This document shows, piece by piece, positions 12,072-22,686 of a stretch of DNA of 64,000 nt. Position 1 is the stretch's first letter; each line of letters opens with the position of its first letter. Under the pieces are notes generated by a model that ran no database searches, was not told where the DNA came from, and saw nothing but the letters and a program-made list of their open reading frames with translations. The stretch is from Ochotona curzoniae. Lineage: Eukaryota > Chordata > Mammalia > Lagomorpha > Ochotonidae. The stretch lies in contig NW_024465434.1 in NCBI RefSeq assembly GCF_017591425.1, positions 930,001-994,000 on the forward strand, read 5' to 3'. The position numbers and the translations under genes are program-made.

Positions 12072-12332
12072 TAGGAGCATGCATATACTTTGCAAGTTTT
12101 TACAATGCTAACATGTTTTACAAATTAGTCATCTTATTTTTTCTGGGGCAAGGGAATGTATCCTTTCAAATTTAGTAGCTTTTCATTAAGGTAGGTAGAA
12201 TGGTACAAGATACTCAAATCATGATAGATACTAGGCTACAAGTCCTTCTTTTAAACTTATTCCATTCATTCTTCCTGAGTAGTATCAGAACCTATGATTC
12301 TTATGTGATATTTTTCTTTTCTTTCTTTCCCA
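12072..12332. other. Unassigned DNA
   Basis: AT-rich, nothing recognised. Confidence 0.4.
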
Positions 12333-12668
12333 CTTTTTAATTGTTATTATCATTTTCCACTATGCAGTTTTATAGGTATAGGGTTTTCCCCTTTTCCCTT
12401 CCCTTAGTCCCATTCTCTCCCTCATTCCCCCTCTCCATATTATTACAATAAAAATGTCCTTCAGCTACAGTCACAGTTCCAACAATCTGCTATTTATGCA
12501 TATTATGACATTGTGGATAACGGAAGAAAATCTGGAATCAAATTGTTGCAGTATGTTTAATAGTTTTATTGGGGGTCTTTCTTGGGGGGTAGAGATGCAT
12601 ACTGGAGTGCTTCTTTGCTTCCTGGTACTTTGGTCTCCATTATACAGTTTGTTTATGCTTCGTCTCCT
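12333..12668 (-). mobile_element. 5'-truncated lagomorph L1, 3' UTR only
   Basis: Reverse copy. It starts T-rich, then 'CACTATGCAGTTTTATAGG', a C/T-rich tract and 'CATATTATTACAATAAAAATG', and ends near 'CTCCATTATACAGTTTG'. Three further copies of the same sequence lie at about 24104, 28268 and 49296. On the L1 sense strand the C/T tract is a polypurine G-run tract, as typical of L1 3' UTRs; bases 12388-12411 have four C-runs with loops of 4, 2 and 5 bases. Confidence 0.75.
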
Positions 12669-12676
12669 TTTTTATT

Positions 12677-12973
12677 TTAAGATTTATTATATACTTATTT
12701 GAAATGCAGACTCTCTCTCTCTAACACACACACACACACACACACGAAGCATAATGACTATGGCTGTTCCAAGCCAAAAGCAGGAGGCTTGAACTCATTC
12801 TGCGTTTCCTATAGCTGGCAATGACCTAAGCACTTGTACCATCATCCACTGCTTTTGCATTTGCACTAGCAGGAACTGGGTTAGAAATGGATTGGCCAGG
12901 ACTATAGCTGGTGCTCTGGGATGGGATGCTGGGGTCTCAGGTGGAGGCTTAGCCCACTGCATAGTGCCTGCCC
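12677..12973 (-). mobile_element. Old CSINE
   Basis: Reverse copy with 'AAGATTTATTATATACTTAT', a CT/CA microsatellite at 12710-12745 and 'TTGCACTAGCAGGAACTGGG' in the body. Ends around 'TAGTGCCTGCCC'. Strongly diverged. Confidence 0.75.
12710..12745. repeat. (CT)n(CA)n microsatellite
   Basis: Short CT run followed by about 12 CA units, placed at the tail junction of the CSINE. Confidence 0.9.
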
Positions 12974-13124
12974 TCACACTTTTCTTGTAGATTGTTAGAC
13001 ATTGGTGTGGGACAGAGAGACAGCCAGCACTGTGTTGCAAATAATTGGAGGATAGTAAAGAAAAGGAAATGCTTCTGTCCTTATGAATATTTGCCTCTGG
13101 CTGGGAAGACACAATGTGTAAGGG

Positions 13125-13270
13125 CACTTGAAAAAAGTTCATGAAAAATGGAATGAAAAGAGTTTGTTTTGGTGAAAAATAAATTTTAGCGCTGTATATT
13201 TGAGAGCCATAATTTTCATGGAAAATATAAGTTTTTAAAAAAATGCTATTCATGGATTTCAACATTTTAA
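13125..13270 (+). mobile_element. Mariner-like MITE remnant
   Basis: 'AAGGGCACTTGAAAAAAGTT', 'CATGAAAAATGGAATGAAAA' and 'TTTGTTTTGGTGAAAAAT' match the left half of the better preserved element at 17323-17518. The right terminal repeat is not clear here. Confidence 0.5.
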
Positions 13271-13296
13271 ATAGCCAGACCCATTTTTATACCATT

Positions 13297-13898
13297 TGCA
13301 TGAATTTTTAAAAAAATTTTGACGATCTTCACATAGTTAATTAGGGTAAAAAGGTTCAAGGGCTACAGGAAAGTGGGTAAGACTATTATTTTTTTCCATA
13401 TTGTTTCCTTCATGTTTAAAGGGGGGTATTAAGGGAGAAGGCCCACCCAATTTCCCACCCTCCCCAGGTCCCGGATGTAGGGCATGCTCTGAGGTTCTTG
13501 CTCAAGTGGTTTTGATAGTTCATCAGTTATGAATCACTATCAATTTTGCCACTCCAGGCACTATGAGGTCCTTGAAGAATCCACTGATTGACATAGTCCA
13601 TCATAGAGTCTCTGTTTGCCCTGTATTTCACTGCCAAAATATAGCTGAGATGGCTGGTTGATCTGTTCTGTCTTCTCTCTTTTCTTGGTTAGGGTTCTGA
13701 GTCCAGCCTTTTGATTGGGGAGATCTCCAAAGAAACTTTGTCTGAGGTGTTCTCAAACCAGATTCTTGTATGTGCTAGAAAGTACAGGGCCCAGCACGGT
13801 CCATCGCCCCGATCAGCTGGTGGTTGCGATTGCTGGGTTGGTTCTGTTTTCACTCCTGACTTCCACTGGAACCAATGGGTGTTGCTGCGTGAATTTTT
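13297..13898 (-). mobile_element. GC-rich retroelement, short copy E, with target-site duplication
   Basis: TGCATGAATTTTT (13297-13309) and TGCGTGAATTTTT (13886-13898) flank a 576-bp reverse-strand insertion. Read on the minus strand, the first part shares 'CAAAGTTTCTTTGGAGAT' and neighbouring sequence with copy A; the later part shares 'TCAAAACCACTTGAGCAAGA' with the long copy at 28728-31015. It is 5'-truncated and has no open frame of interest. A CSINE lies immediately to its right. Confidence 0.75.
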
Positions 13899-13904
13899 GA
13901 AATA

Positions 13905-14228
13905 CTATTTTTTAAGGTTTATTTTTTATTGGAAAGGCAGATTGAAAGATCTTCTGTCCCCTGGTTCACTCCCCAAGTGGCTGCAATGCCTGGAGCTGAG
14001 CTGATCAGAAGCCAGGAGCCAAGAACTTCTTTCAGGACTCCCAAGCAGGTGCAGGGTCCCAAGGCTTTGGCCAATCCTCTGCTGCTTTTCCAGACCACAA
14101 ACAGGGAGCTGGAAGGGAAGTGGAGCTGCTGGAACACGAAACAGTGCCCATGTGGGATCCTGGCACATGCAAGTTAAGTATTTGCATGCAAGGTATATAT
14201 TTAACCATTGAACTATTGCACTGGGCCC
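13905..14228 (-). mobile_element. CSINE
   Basis: Near full-length reverse copy from 'TTTTTTAAGGTTTATTTT' to 'CACTGGGCCC'. The landmarks 'GATCTTCTGTCCCCTGG' and 'GGGAGCTGGAAGGGAAG' are present. Confidence 0.9.
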
Positions 14229-14337
14229 TGAAGATTTAAAGACTCACAACGATTTGAAGACATATCTCTGAAGATATATTTATCAGCACTTTTATATGAG
14301 CATAGAATAATTCCATCTACAAAGATGTGATAAAGGA

Positions 14338-14455
14338 TGTATGACTATTTGTGTTTTACAGCTGGGGCAACAGAGGGTCACAGAGGGAATTGACAGAATC
14401 ATGGTTGGGATCTGGCTAGATATGACACCCAGGCTTGCCCTCTGTGCCACTGCTG
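14338..14455 (+). mobile_element. MIR
   Basis: 'TTTTACAGCTGGGGCAACAG', 'AGGGTCACAGAGGGAATTGA' and 'ACACCCAGGCTTGCCCTCTG' follow the MIR consensus in order ('acagatgagg... gaggcacag... acccaggtctg'). Confidence 0.75.
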
Positions 14456-15865
14456 CTTCTCCACAGGTGGCAGCCCTGTCTCATTGGCACTGGGTGCAAG
14501 GCAGATACTCTAGGATGACATAGCAGAGTGAACCATGCTAATGATACAGGCATTACCCTGACCTACAGCAGTGAATTCATCATTGAGTTACATTTGTTTT
14601 CTGTGAAACAGTGTTTACTTGATGGGTGCAAGATTCTCCCCTCCCTAGAGCATGCAGTTCTGCTTTCTCTATTTAGTTTTTTGACCTGCACCTTGGGCCA
14701 ATTTTGGACCCCAGGAGGGTGGTAATTTTACAGTCCTGGTTCCATTCCCCCTGACTTTGCGGAGCGACCCCATGTTTGGCACTGCAGTCAGTGTCTTGGC
14801 TGCTCTGGAGTCAGGGGTTTCTCTCTGGACAGCTAACCTCTATGGAGGCTCTCACATGTTGAGGGAGAGGGCAGGCCTTCGTCTCCAAGCCACAGAGTTC
14901 ACACAGCTTGTGCCTTTGTAAGTGCAGGCTGGGAAATGCAACTTATTATCCTTCATTAGAAGATCACTCTAATTTACAGGCCTTAGAATGAAGTTATGTG
15001 CGTGCTGCACTTTTGAACTCATTACTGAGTATATTAAATCACATCAAAACGAAGTTCCTGCAGCAGGTGTACTGGTGACTCGGGGCTCAGACAGCCTTGG
15101 ATCTGAAATGTCAGTCTGGCAGCATTATTCCCTCTTCGTCTATTGTCATAGTCTTTCCCCAATTTGCAACATCTGTTCATATTTGTTTGTTGAACCCTTG
15201 GGATTCACTTACCCCAAATTGTGCTGAACTATGTGAAATTGTCATTTTTTAGGACAGTTTTCTGCCACCCTGCTAAGATGAATGAGAGGACACGGGCAGG
15301 AACACAGGTGGGAGGGATCATGACATTTCAGTGCTTTTCATTTGCCACGGATGATTAGAGAACACAGACTGTGCTTGCAGAGGAAAAGTGACTGTGGACC
15401 TTGTAGATTTGTTTGCTCCCTGGTGGCTGGCTGGGCATTCAATATAATTTTCAGTTTAGCCTCTGGAAAAGAAGTCAGGACCATTAAGATGGCAATGACA
15501 GAAAGGGTGACCAGTGCTGCTGGGGGCCATGTGTAGGACTTGTTGGTCTGCTGACCTTCATAACAAAGGACCATATATCAGGACTGGATGGGTGTGTGTA
15601 TGTGTGTGCAGGGTGTTGCTAAACCAATAGAAGTTTATCATCTTTAGTTTTACAGGTCAGAAGTCAAGACGTAGAGGTGTCAGTGGGGTTGACTCCTTCT
15701 GAAGGCTGTGTTGGAGAAGCTGCTCCAGGCCTCCCTCCTGGCTTCTGCTGGTTGTTAGCCAGGACTGTCTGAGCACTTTTTGCCTTTGTCCTGATTTCTG
15801 CCTTGCCCCTGTGTATGTGTATGTGTGTGTGTCTGTGTGTCTGTGTCCAAATTGATTCCTCTCCC
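14456..15865. other. Unassigned DNA with TG-rich tracts
   Basis: No gene recognised. Degenerate TG-rich simple sequence at 15593-15612 and 15812-15848. Confidence 0.45.
15812..15848. repeat. Interrupted (TG)n tract
   Basis: TGTGTATGTG and TCTGTGTG units, imperfect microsatellite. Confidence 0.85.
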
Positions 15866-15867
15866 CT

Positions 15868-16158
15868 TTGAAAGATTTATGTTTATTTGAAAGTTAGGGA
15901 TATAGTGAGAGAGGAAGAGACAGAGCATCTGTCTGCTGGTTCACACCCCAGGTGGCTGCACTGACCAGGGCTGACCCAGGCTGAAGCCAGGAGCCAGGAG
16001 CTTCATCTGCTCTTTCACATGGGTGAAGGGGCTCAAACATTTGGGCCATTTTTTGTTGCTCCCTATTAAGGAGCAGAAGTGGAACAGGTAGGACAAAAAT
16101 CAATGCCCATATGGGATGCTTGCCTTGCAGGTAGCAGCTGAACGTGCTATACCAGAAT
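15868..16158 (-). mobile_element. Old CSINE
   Basis: Reverse copy with 'AAGATTTATGTTTATTTGAA', 'TCTGTCTGCTGGTTCAC' and 'GCTGAAGCCAGGAGCCAGGA'. Ends near 'CGTGCTATACCAGAATGC'. Confidence 0.85.
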
Positions 16159-16185
16159 GCAAACCTTACTTCTTTTTCCCTATTG

Positions 16186-16495
16186 TTTTTTTTAAAGACT
16201 TGATTATTATTTTTTTTGAAGACAGAAAGAAAAAAAGAGAAGAGAAAGATCTTTCATCTCTTGGCTTACTTTTCCAGAGGCCCAAATGGCCAGTTCCAGG
16301 AGCCTGGGGAACTCGTCCATGTCTCCCGTATGGGTAACAGGGGCCCACAGACTCTCAGACAATCTTCTTCTGCCTTTCTAGGTGCAGTAGCAGGGGATAG
16401 ACTGAAAACAGAGTAGCCAGAGCTTTAACCAGTGCTCGTATGGGGCGCCAGAGTCACAGATGATTTTACTCTGCTGTGCCACAACACCAGGTCCT
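16186..16495 (-). mobile_element. Old CSINE, diverged
   Basis: Reverse copy starting 'TTTTTTTTAAAGACTTG', with 'GTCTCCCGTATGGGT' and 'CTAGGTGCAGTAGCAGGGGA', and ending 'CAACACCAGGTCC'. Lies about 30 bases after the preceding CSINE in the same orientation. Confidence 0.75.
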
Positions 16496-16689
16496 AATTT
16501 CTCCTTCTTGTAAGAGTGTTAGTCATAGTGGATTAGAACTCACAATCATGACCTCTAAAATGTGAAAACCTTTCTCCAAATAAGGTCACATTCAGATGTA
16601 GTTGGCTTTGGACTCCAATGTATCACTTATGGGAAGGGAGTTACAGTTCAGTGTAGATGAACATAAGGGGAGAGGAATGCCAAAAGAAA

Positions 16690-16806
16690 TATATATATAT
16701 TTGAAACAATATATATATATATACATATATATGTATATACATATACATATTTGTATATATATGTATATACAATATACATATATATATATATATATATTTG
16801 AAACAA
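16690..16806. repeat. (TA)n-rich low-complexity tract
   Basis: Runs of AT and ATAC/GTAT, flanked on both sides by 'ATATATATTTGAAACAA' (about 16691-16709 and 16788-16806). Largely self-complementary, so it can form cruciform or slipped structures. Confidence 0.9.
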
Positions 16807-17320
16807 AAGTATGTCTGGCTACTGTCTCCCCAGTGCTAGATTAGGTACTGTAAGTGTTGGAATGGAGTCCTCTGTAAACTTTGTTGAGGTTATTCTGATG
16901 TCTGGGGAATGACTTTCTTCTGATATTGTCTCCTGTTTTCAAGGTTGGAAAGCAGACATGGACTTCGTGTCCCTCCTACCTTGTAGCTGCTGGTCCCCCT
17001 CCAGCCGACTTTGCTGTTAGCATGCTGCACAGCAGCCCTGTGCAGCAGTGTTTGCATTTGATGAACTGGGCAATTAAAATTAAAGAGCCACTGTTGGTTT
17101 CCTTGTAAATAACTTCGCTAACAGAGAAGATAAAGCCCCAAAGGAGGAGTGTGTGGCATGCCCTTCTCTGCCTGCCAGGGATGACTTGGTCATGATCCAT
17201 AGCAAGCTTCCAATGAAAAGGTTGGCATTTGCTGAGCCACACAGTCTCTCTGCAAAGATTTGCTTAATAAATACTTTGTGAAGGTTTGTTGATTTTTCTA
17301 CCAGGCATTTGTTGGCATTT
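16807..17320. other. Unassigned DNA
   Basis: No repeat or exon recognised. A short C/T- and CpG-poor single-copy-looking stretch. Confidence 0.4.
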
Positions 17321-17322
17321 AC

Positions 17323-17518
17323 AAGGGAACTTCAAAGAGTTTATGGAACATGGAATTAAAAGTTTATTTTGCTACAAATATTTTTGAAGTCCTGGCATAC
17401 AAAGATATTTAAGAAGTTCAAAGGTTGCATTTTGAAAAAACTGTATGGAGATTTCAAATACATTTTGCATCAAAATAACTCTTTAATTTCATTTTCCTTG
17501 AGCTTTTTGAAGTACTTG
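17323..17518 (+). mobile_element. Mariner-like MITE with terminal inverted repeats
   Basis: The left end CAAGGGAACTTCAAAGAGTT and the right end (reverse complement CAAGTACTTCAAAAAGCTCA) are imperfect terminal inverted repeats of about 25 bases. TA precedes the left end; TG follows the right, perhaps a decayed TA target. No transposase. Related remnants lie at 13125, 31016 and 41027. The mariner assignment rests on end structure and element size only. Confidence 0.55.
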
Positions 17519-17735
17519 TGCGTTTGTTTATTGAGTGTTCTCTTTGCAAAAGGCAAGGTATCTAATAAAATATAAATTTATAAAATAGTGTAATCTCAAG
17601 TATAATGCAGGAATTTTTTCTCTTACACTTGTGATAAGCTTGTCTTAAATAATCCCTGAGATATACAGTTTACTCCTGGAATGAGGAGCTGATTTGTGCA
17701 GATAAACATGTGTCTTTCTGTAACAGGAAAGGATT
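17519..17735. other. Unassigned DNA
   Basis: Nothing recognised. Confidence 0.4.
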
Positions 17736-17737
17736 GG

Positions 17738-18010
17738 GGTGGGCCTTATGGGGTAGCAGGTTCAGCCACAACTTGGGATTCCTACATCTTCTGCTAGAGT
17801 GCATGGGATTGAATTCTAGCTCTGTCTTCCAACCTGCTTCCTGCTAATGCACCTGGGAAGTGGTAGATGATTTTTTTCAGGACTTGGTTTCCTGCCACGG
17901 ATGTGGGAAAGCTGGATGAGTTTGTGTCTTGTGGCTCAGCCTGGTGCAGCACAGGCATTTGCTCTCTCTTGTTTTATCTTTTTCTCTTCTCCCAGTCACT
18001 TTTTTCAAAT
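17738..18010 (+). mobile_element. Old CSINE
   Basis: Forward copy: head 'GGGCCTTATGGGGTAGCAGG', decayed B box region 'GATTGAATTCTAGCTCTG', body 'CTGCTAATGCACCTGGGAAG', tail CT-rich near 17957-18000. One of few plus-strand copies in the window. Confidence 0.8.
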
Positions 18011-18064
18011 TGAGGATACTTAAAATAGTAAACTTAACTTAATAATTCTGCTTTGCAATGTATA

Positions 18065-19265
18065 GTAATATAATGCTATAGCCAGGCACTGCTCACACAT
18101 GGCTTGGTAGGGGCAAAGACCTAGCCTAGTCCAACCTACATCTACCCAGGTTCTCCAGAGCACCAGATGGTGCTGGTGGCTAGCCTGGTTAGGTGCACCC
18201 AGCCTCTGGTTCACACTTATGCCAAGGGAGATTGCAGCCATATCCAGACCAGAACTTAGCCCCTCACTCTGGCCCCGGCACTCTCCCGTCGGAATCCCAG
18301 CCCACCTACTCTCACAGCTCTCCAACCAAACCTATTCCCAACCCTAGATTACACACATGCCATTGGCTGCTCTGTCCCAGTTGGGTTAGCCCTGCAGCTG
18401 TCTTAGCCTTTGCCTTTGATGCTGTGTCTTAGTATCCCTGCCTCATGCAGACCAGTTGGTGTAAGAGCCCAGCTCAGCATGACATGTGCTCCATTCTGAT
18501 TTCTGTTCTTCCTTGTGAGTTGAGATTTGGCTTGGCCCTGTCTGGTCAGCCACCTTCCAGTTGCAGCTTGGCTCACCCCACATCCTATTTTAGGATGCGC
18601 TTTTGGGTACTGCTGCCTTGACTTGCCCAGACTGTTGTTGGTTCCTTTATCATAAGTGATGGCAGGTTTCAGTGTCACACCTAGCTCAGCCCATTGCTAC
18701 CCCAGCTTGCGAGCTAACCAACAGGACTTCTATTTCCATAGGGTTAAGGCCACATTTCCCCCAGAGCATCTACCCCCAGACCTGGCTCTCTCACGTGCTG
18801 ATTAGTGTCATTACCCGGCCTAATGTGACCCATGCACTGTTCTACCACCCAGTCAGGTACTGGTGCCTAGCCATACCATAGCTTTCGTGTGGACTGGTGT
18901 ATGGCAGTCAGTGATGCTCTATGCTAACGGCCCATCTCAGGATTCACGTGGAGGCTGGCGTATCAGTCTGACACGAATAGATCTTATGGACTGTCCCCTC
19001 CAAACCACCAGGTCTCAGTCCCCATGCTTGCCAGAAAGTTTTGGGACCCCGTTGTTGGGAATCACACAAATTCATCTCTCACCTACACTAATTTGGCTTA
19101 TTCATGTGTGTTCCTTTTGGCAGTAACTTTGGCCTGAGTCCCCAGGATTGGGTCCGGCTTGGCTGGGGCACTCCCTATAGCCACCACACTACAGGGAGCT
19201 GCTTTTGCCCCAAATCCATGGTCCAAACCCCTCCCAAGCTTCTCCTGATGCAAGATATTAACGAA
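18065..19265 (-). mobile_element. GC-rich repetitive block, probable long copy D of the retroelement
   Basis: About 1.2 kb of C-rich sequence full of 'CCTAGCCCAG', 'GACCCAGTCC' and 'GGCTTGGCC'-type phrases, matching in style and some phrases the 60-bp-unit region at 29720-30650. I found no flanking duplication, and the 3' module with its tail is missing, so it is either truncated or a related but distinct block. A CSINE abuts its right end. Confidence 0.5.
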
Positions 19266-19267
19266 AG

Positions 19268-19588
19268 GGCTAAGATTTATTTATTTTTATTGCAAAATCA
19301 GATATACAGAGAGGAGGAGAGACAGAGAGGAAGATCTTGCATCTGATATTTACTCCCCAAGTGACCGCAATGGCTGATGCTGCGCTGATCTGAAGCCAGG
19401 AGCCTCTTCCAGGTCTCCCACATGGGTGCAGGGTCCTACAGCTTTGGGCTGTCCTTGACTGCTTTCCCAGGCCACAGGGAGGGAGCTGGAATGGAATGGG
19501 GTTGCTGGAATTAGAAATGGTGCCCATATTGGATTCCAGTGTGTGCAAGGCGAGGACTTTACGCACTAGGCTATCACACTGGACTATC
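19268..19588 (-). mobile_element. CSINE
   Basis: Reverse copy from 'TAAGATTTATTTATTTTTAT' through 'GACCGCAATGGCTGATGC' to 'CTATCACACTGGAC'. The head is mutated (GGGCCC lost). Confidence 0.9.
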
Positions 19589-20129
19589 ACACAACTTTTA
19601 CTGTTGTGTCAGTGTGGCTTGAAGTATAGATAACAGAGAAATAAGAGGTGCTATTTTCTTTAGACAAAGACAAGAGGACAGGAAAATTGGCAACACATAA
19701 TTTCAGTGCAATGGCATCCTCACCTGGAGAGGTAGAAGGAGCTGTGTCTCCATGAATGTCCATGTCTCTAGTCATTCCCAAATAAGCTCGGCTAATTTTT
19801 AAAATCCCATTCTTTTTAAGACGTTGGTTCTTTCCTGCTGTCTCTCATGTCTTCCTGTTGATTTTTACTTGAGTTTCATATTCCTGGCTGCTGCTCTGAG
19901 AGTAAAGTCCTGTTTACACAGTTTGACTATTTGGATCTGGCTTTCTGGTTTCTGGGTGGTTAGCTCTGCAGTGGGCTGTGTGACCCACGACTTCTCTGGT
20001 CTGTTCGGCCCAAGGTTTTGGTGTTATTGACCCCAAAGTTATCAATATCCTAGTGTCCCTGGGTATATTCTATGTGGAGAGGATAGATTTGGTGTTTTAA
20101 AGGAGATCCTGGGTTTTTTTTTTTTTTAT
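19589..20129. other. Unassigned DNA
   Basis: Nothing recognised; T-tract at 20115-20128. Confidence 0.4.
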
Positions 20130-20440
20130 GTGGTTATGGAATGAGAAGCCAGAGGGACACAGAAGCTTGCACAGTTTGGAATGTTTGAAAGCGCCTGTGA
20201 TAGTTTGAGACAAGCACTAGTGCTTGTGTGAAAGTTATGAGATGAGCATGTCAAGGGTGGGCAGTCGCCAGGCTTTGAAGATTGAGGAACATTGGGTTTT
20301 ATTCCTAAGCAGGAAGACCGCATGGGAGGATTTGAAGTAAGGGAGCCATGTGTTGCAGTTTGTTTTTTTAGAGAGCTTGTGAAGCTTGTGGAGGGGAAGA
20401 CTACCACAGTGGTCCAGGAGAGAGATGATGGTGACCAAAT
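20130..20440 (-). mobile_element. Possible ancient mammalian interspersed repeat
   Basis: Phrases such as 'TTTTATTCCTAAGCAGGAAG', 'GGGAGCCATGTGTTGCAG' and 'CACAGTGGTCCAGGAGAGAG' followed by 'ATGATGG' recall an old eutherian repeat, but I cannot name the family. Orientation is a guess. Confidence 0.35.
20210..20227. repeat. 18-bp perfect palindrome
   Basis: ACAAGCACTAGTGCTTGT equals its own reverse complement. Centred on a CTAG tetramer. Confidence 0.9.
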
Positions 20441-21255
20441 GTGTGATGTTAGTTGGGCAAAGAAGAAACGGGATTTGAGAGGCCTTCATTTTACATCAGA
20501 TCCCCAAACTTTATAATTTATCCAAGATGAAGGTTAGGTGAAGGGAGGAAGTAGCAGAAGGTGATTGAAGTGTCCTGACACTGACATTGGCTGAAAATTG
20601 CAACTGGAAAGATAGAGGATCAGGAGGAAGTGTTTTGTGGCACATTCTGTTCTTTTGTCTATCCTTCATTAAAAACCATCAGATATCTGAGTTAGCCATT
20701 GTTATTCCTCTCGTCTTTTATTGCCCAGCCTAAAACATAATTCACGTAGTTCTTTCAGCTATGTCTTTATGTTTCTCATCATTTTAATTTGCTACTCAAT
20801 TTTTCCTTTTGCTTTCTGGCCTATAGAAAGTCTCCCTACAAGACAGCGGTGTGACAGCTCTTCCTCCATGATACATGTTGACATGGTACAGACATTTGCA
20901 GAGCAAGACTTTCCCCCTTCTACTTTAGAAGCCTCACCAAACTTTTCTGGCTATGTGTAGATTTCTTTAGTGTTGTCAAGTATGTCAGCTAGGATATCTT
21001 CAGCTAATAGGGACTCCAACGATAAAAACTTTTATGTCTATTTGCTAAGTCTGGAGAAATGTAATCTCAGGCTTGCTTGGTGGATAAATGATGTTATCAA
21101 AGAACTCATTTCTTCTTTCTATGCTGCTGTTCTCAGAGAAGTAATTTTCCCTTCATGTTTGTGGCCACGTGGTTTCAAATTGGCTGCTGCAGTGCTAAGC
21201 ATCAGATCCTAATGAACTTTTTCTTCACTCATCTTTTATTCTTTCTTTTTTATTT
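20441..21255. other. Unassigned DNA
   Basis: No repeat or gene recognised. Confidence 0.4.
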
Positions 21256-21257
21256 CT

Positions 21258-21420
21258 AGAAAGAAAAAACTTCCCCAGAATTGCCCAGTGGACTTGGACT
21301 TTCCCTTATATCTCATTGGTCATTCACTGGACCAAATGGATTGAGATTGCTAATAGTTGGCAAAGACCAAACAAAATTCATGTCCTTGAAACTAATGTTG
21401 CCTAAAGAAAACCATGGTTT
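21258..21420. mobile_element. Possible ancient repeat fragment
   Basis: 'AACTTCCCCAGAATTGCCCA', 'CCTTATATCTCATTGGTCAT' and 'GATTGAGATTGCTAATAGTT' follow a pattern I associate with an old eutherian interspersed repeat of uncertain name. The open frame 21281-21571 over it has no recognisable domain and is not called as a gene. Confidence 0.3.
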
Positions 21421-22385
21421 AGTTATCAAAGAAAATGGTATTGATGCCTACAGAAAATCAAAGAAATATCTGATCAGATATAGGAGTAGTATGGATCAAT
21501 TCAAGGTTGAAGTAACCTTTAATCTCTATATCATATATTTTGTCATGTATCTTATGTTATTATCTATCTAGAGAGCTGCTTTCTATTTCCACTAGCTTAA
21601 ATCCAATAAACTCATGATCTAACTTAAATTTTTAGCATTTTTATTCAAAAACCAAGGCAGAATTTTTGAACTTTATTAAAAATGAAAATAATTTGCCATA
21701 ACATTATTAGTAACCTAGCAATTTTAGAGATCATCAGACATTATTTTCTATATATTCACGAATCTATAGGCTGGTCCAAACTTTTCTTTGGTATTACTGG
21801 AATTCAACTTTTGCTTTTGGCAGATTGGGGCAGTACTTAAAAAATATCCCTTAAAAGATATCTTCCGTGGTTTAGATTTGTTACTTAATAACTAGTAGCC
21901 TTGATGTGCTCTCAAGGCTCAGTGTAAATGTTTTGGACTTCAAAGATTGAGCTCTTTTGAGATGATCTGGTCTTAACTCTTTTGTATTTATCTTGCATTG
22001 CTGATAGTTTGCTACGTGTTCCAGCTGGTTTCTTTCTCTCCCTGTCTCCCTCCCATACACACACGAAGTGCAACTTAGTGCACTGTTCTTTATATTGCCT
22101 ATCAATACTCACCATTCTTTTTCAAGTTATAGGCCAATCTTTACCTCATTCTTCTGGATTTAAAACAACTTGTTTTTTTTTTTTTTGAATCTCTAATCCC
22201 TGGTGCACTGGTATAACGATACCGCTCTCTGTCTTCATTTCTATAATCTAGATCACAGTGAAGGCAAGATTAATAAGCTTTAAAGAGGCATATTTAACCT
22301 TGCCAAGAAAAATTCCTGGTTTGCAGATTGGCTAAAAATATTTCCTTTGATTCCCATAGCAAATCATTGCTAGGTGTATTTTTAT
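21421..22385. other. Unassigned AT-rich DNA
   Basis: Nothing recognised. Confidence 0.4.
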
Positions 22386-22389
22386 TTGT

Positions 22390-22686
22390 TTAATAATATA
22401 AATATTTTATTAAAATTTTAATTAGAGGGAGAGAGACAGATATCTGCTGGTTTACTTCCCAAGTGTCTGCAGAAGTGGAGCTGGGCCAGGTTGCAACCAG
22501 GAGCCTGGAACTTAGCCTAGGGCTTTTCATGTGGGTGGCAGGGGCCCAATGAGTCATTACCTGCCACCTTCTTACATATTATCAAGAAGCTGGATTCAGA
22601 AGAGGAGCCAGGCCTTCAGTTCAGGCACTCCATTATGAGTTGTGGGGGTCCCCAGCAATAATTTGATTGCCATGCCAAGTGCCCAT
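22390..22686 (-). mobile_element. Old CSINE
   Basis: Reverse copy: 'AGAGGGAGAGAGACAGATAT', 'CTGCTGGTTTACTTCCCAAG' and 'CATGTGGGTGGCAGGGGCCC'. The 'GGTGGCAGGGGCCCAA' form marks the older subfamily that has an extra GGC there. Confidence 0.8.

Noticed and set aside
12795..13265. 156-codon minus-strand frame
   Set aside because: Spans an old CSINE and a MITE remnant; no protein family recognised.
21281..21571. 96-codon frame after a pyrimidine tract and AG, exon-like
   Set aside because: The sequence resembles an ancient interspersed repeat, and the peptide shows no family I know. A BLASTX hit would change this.
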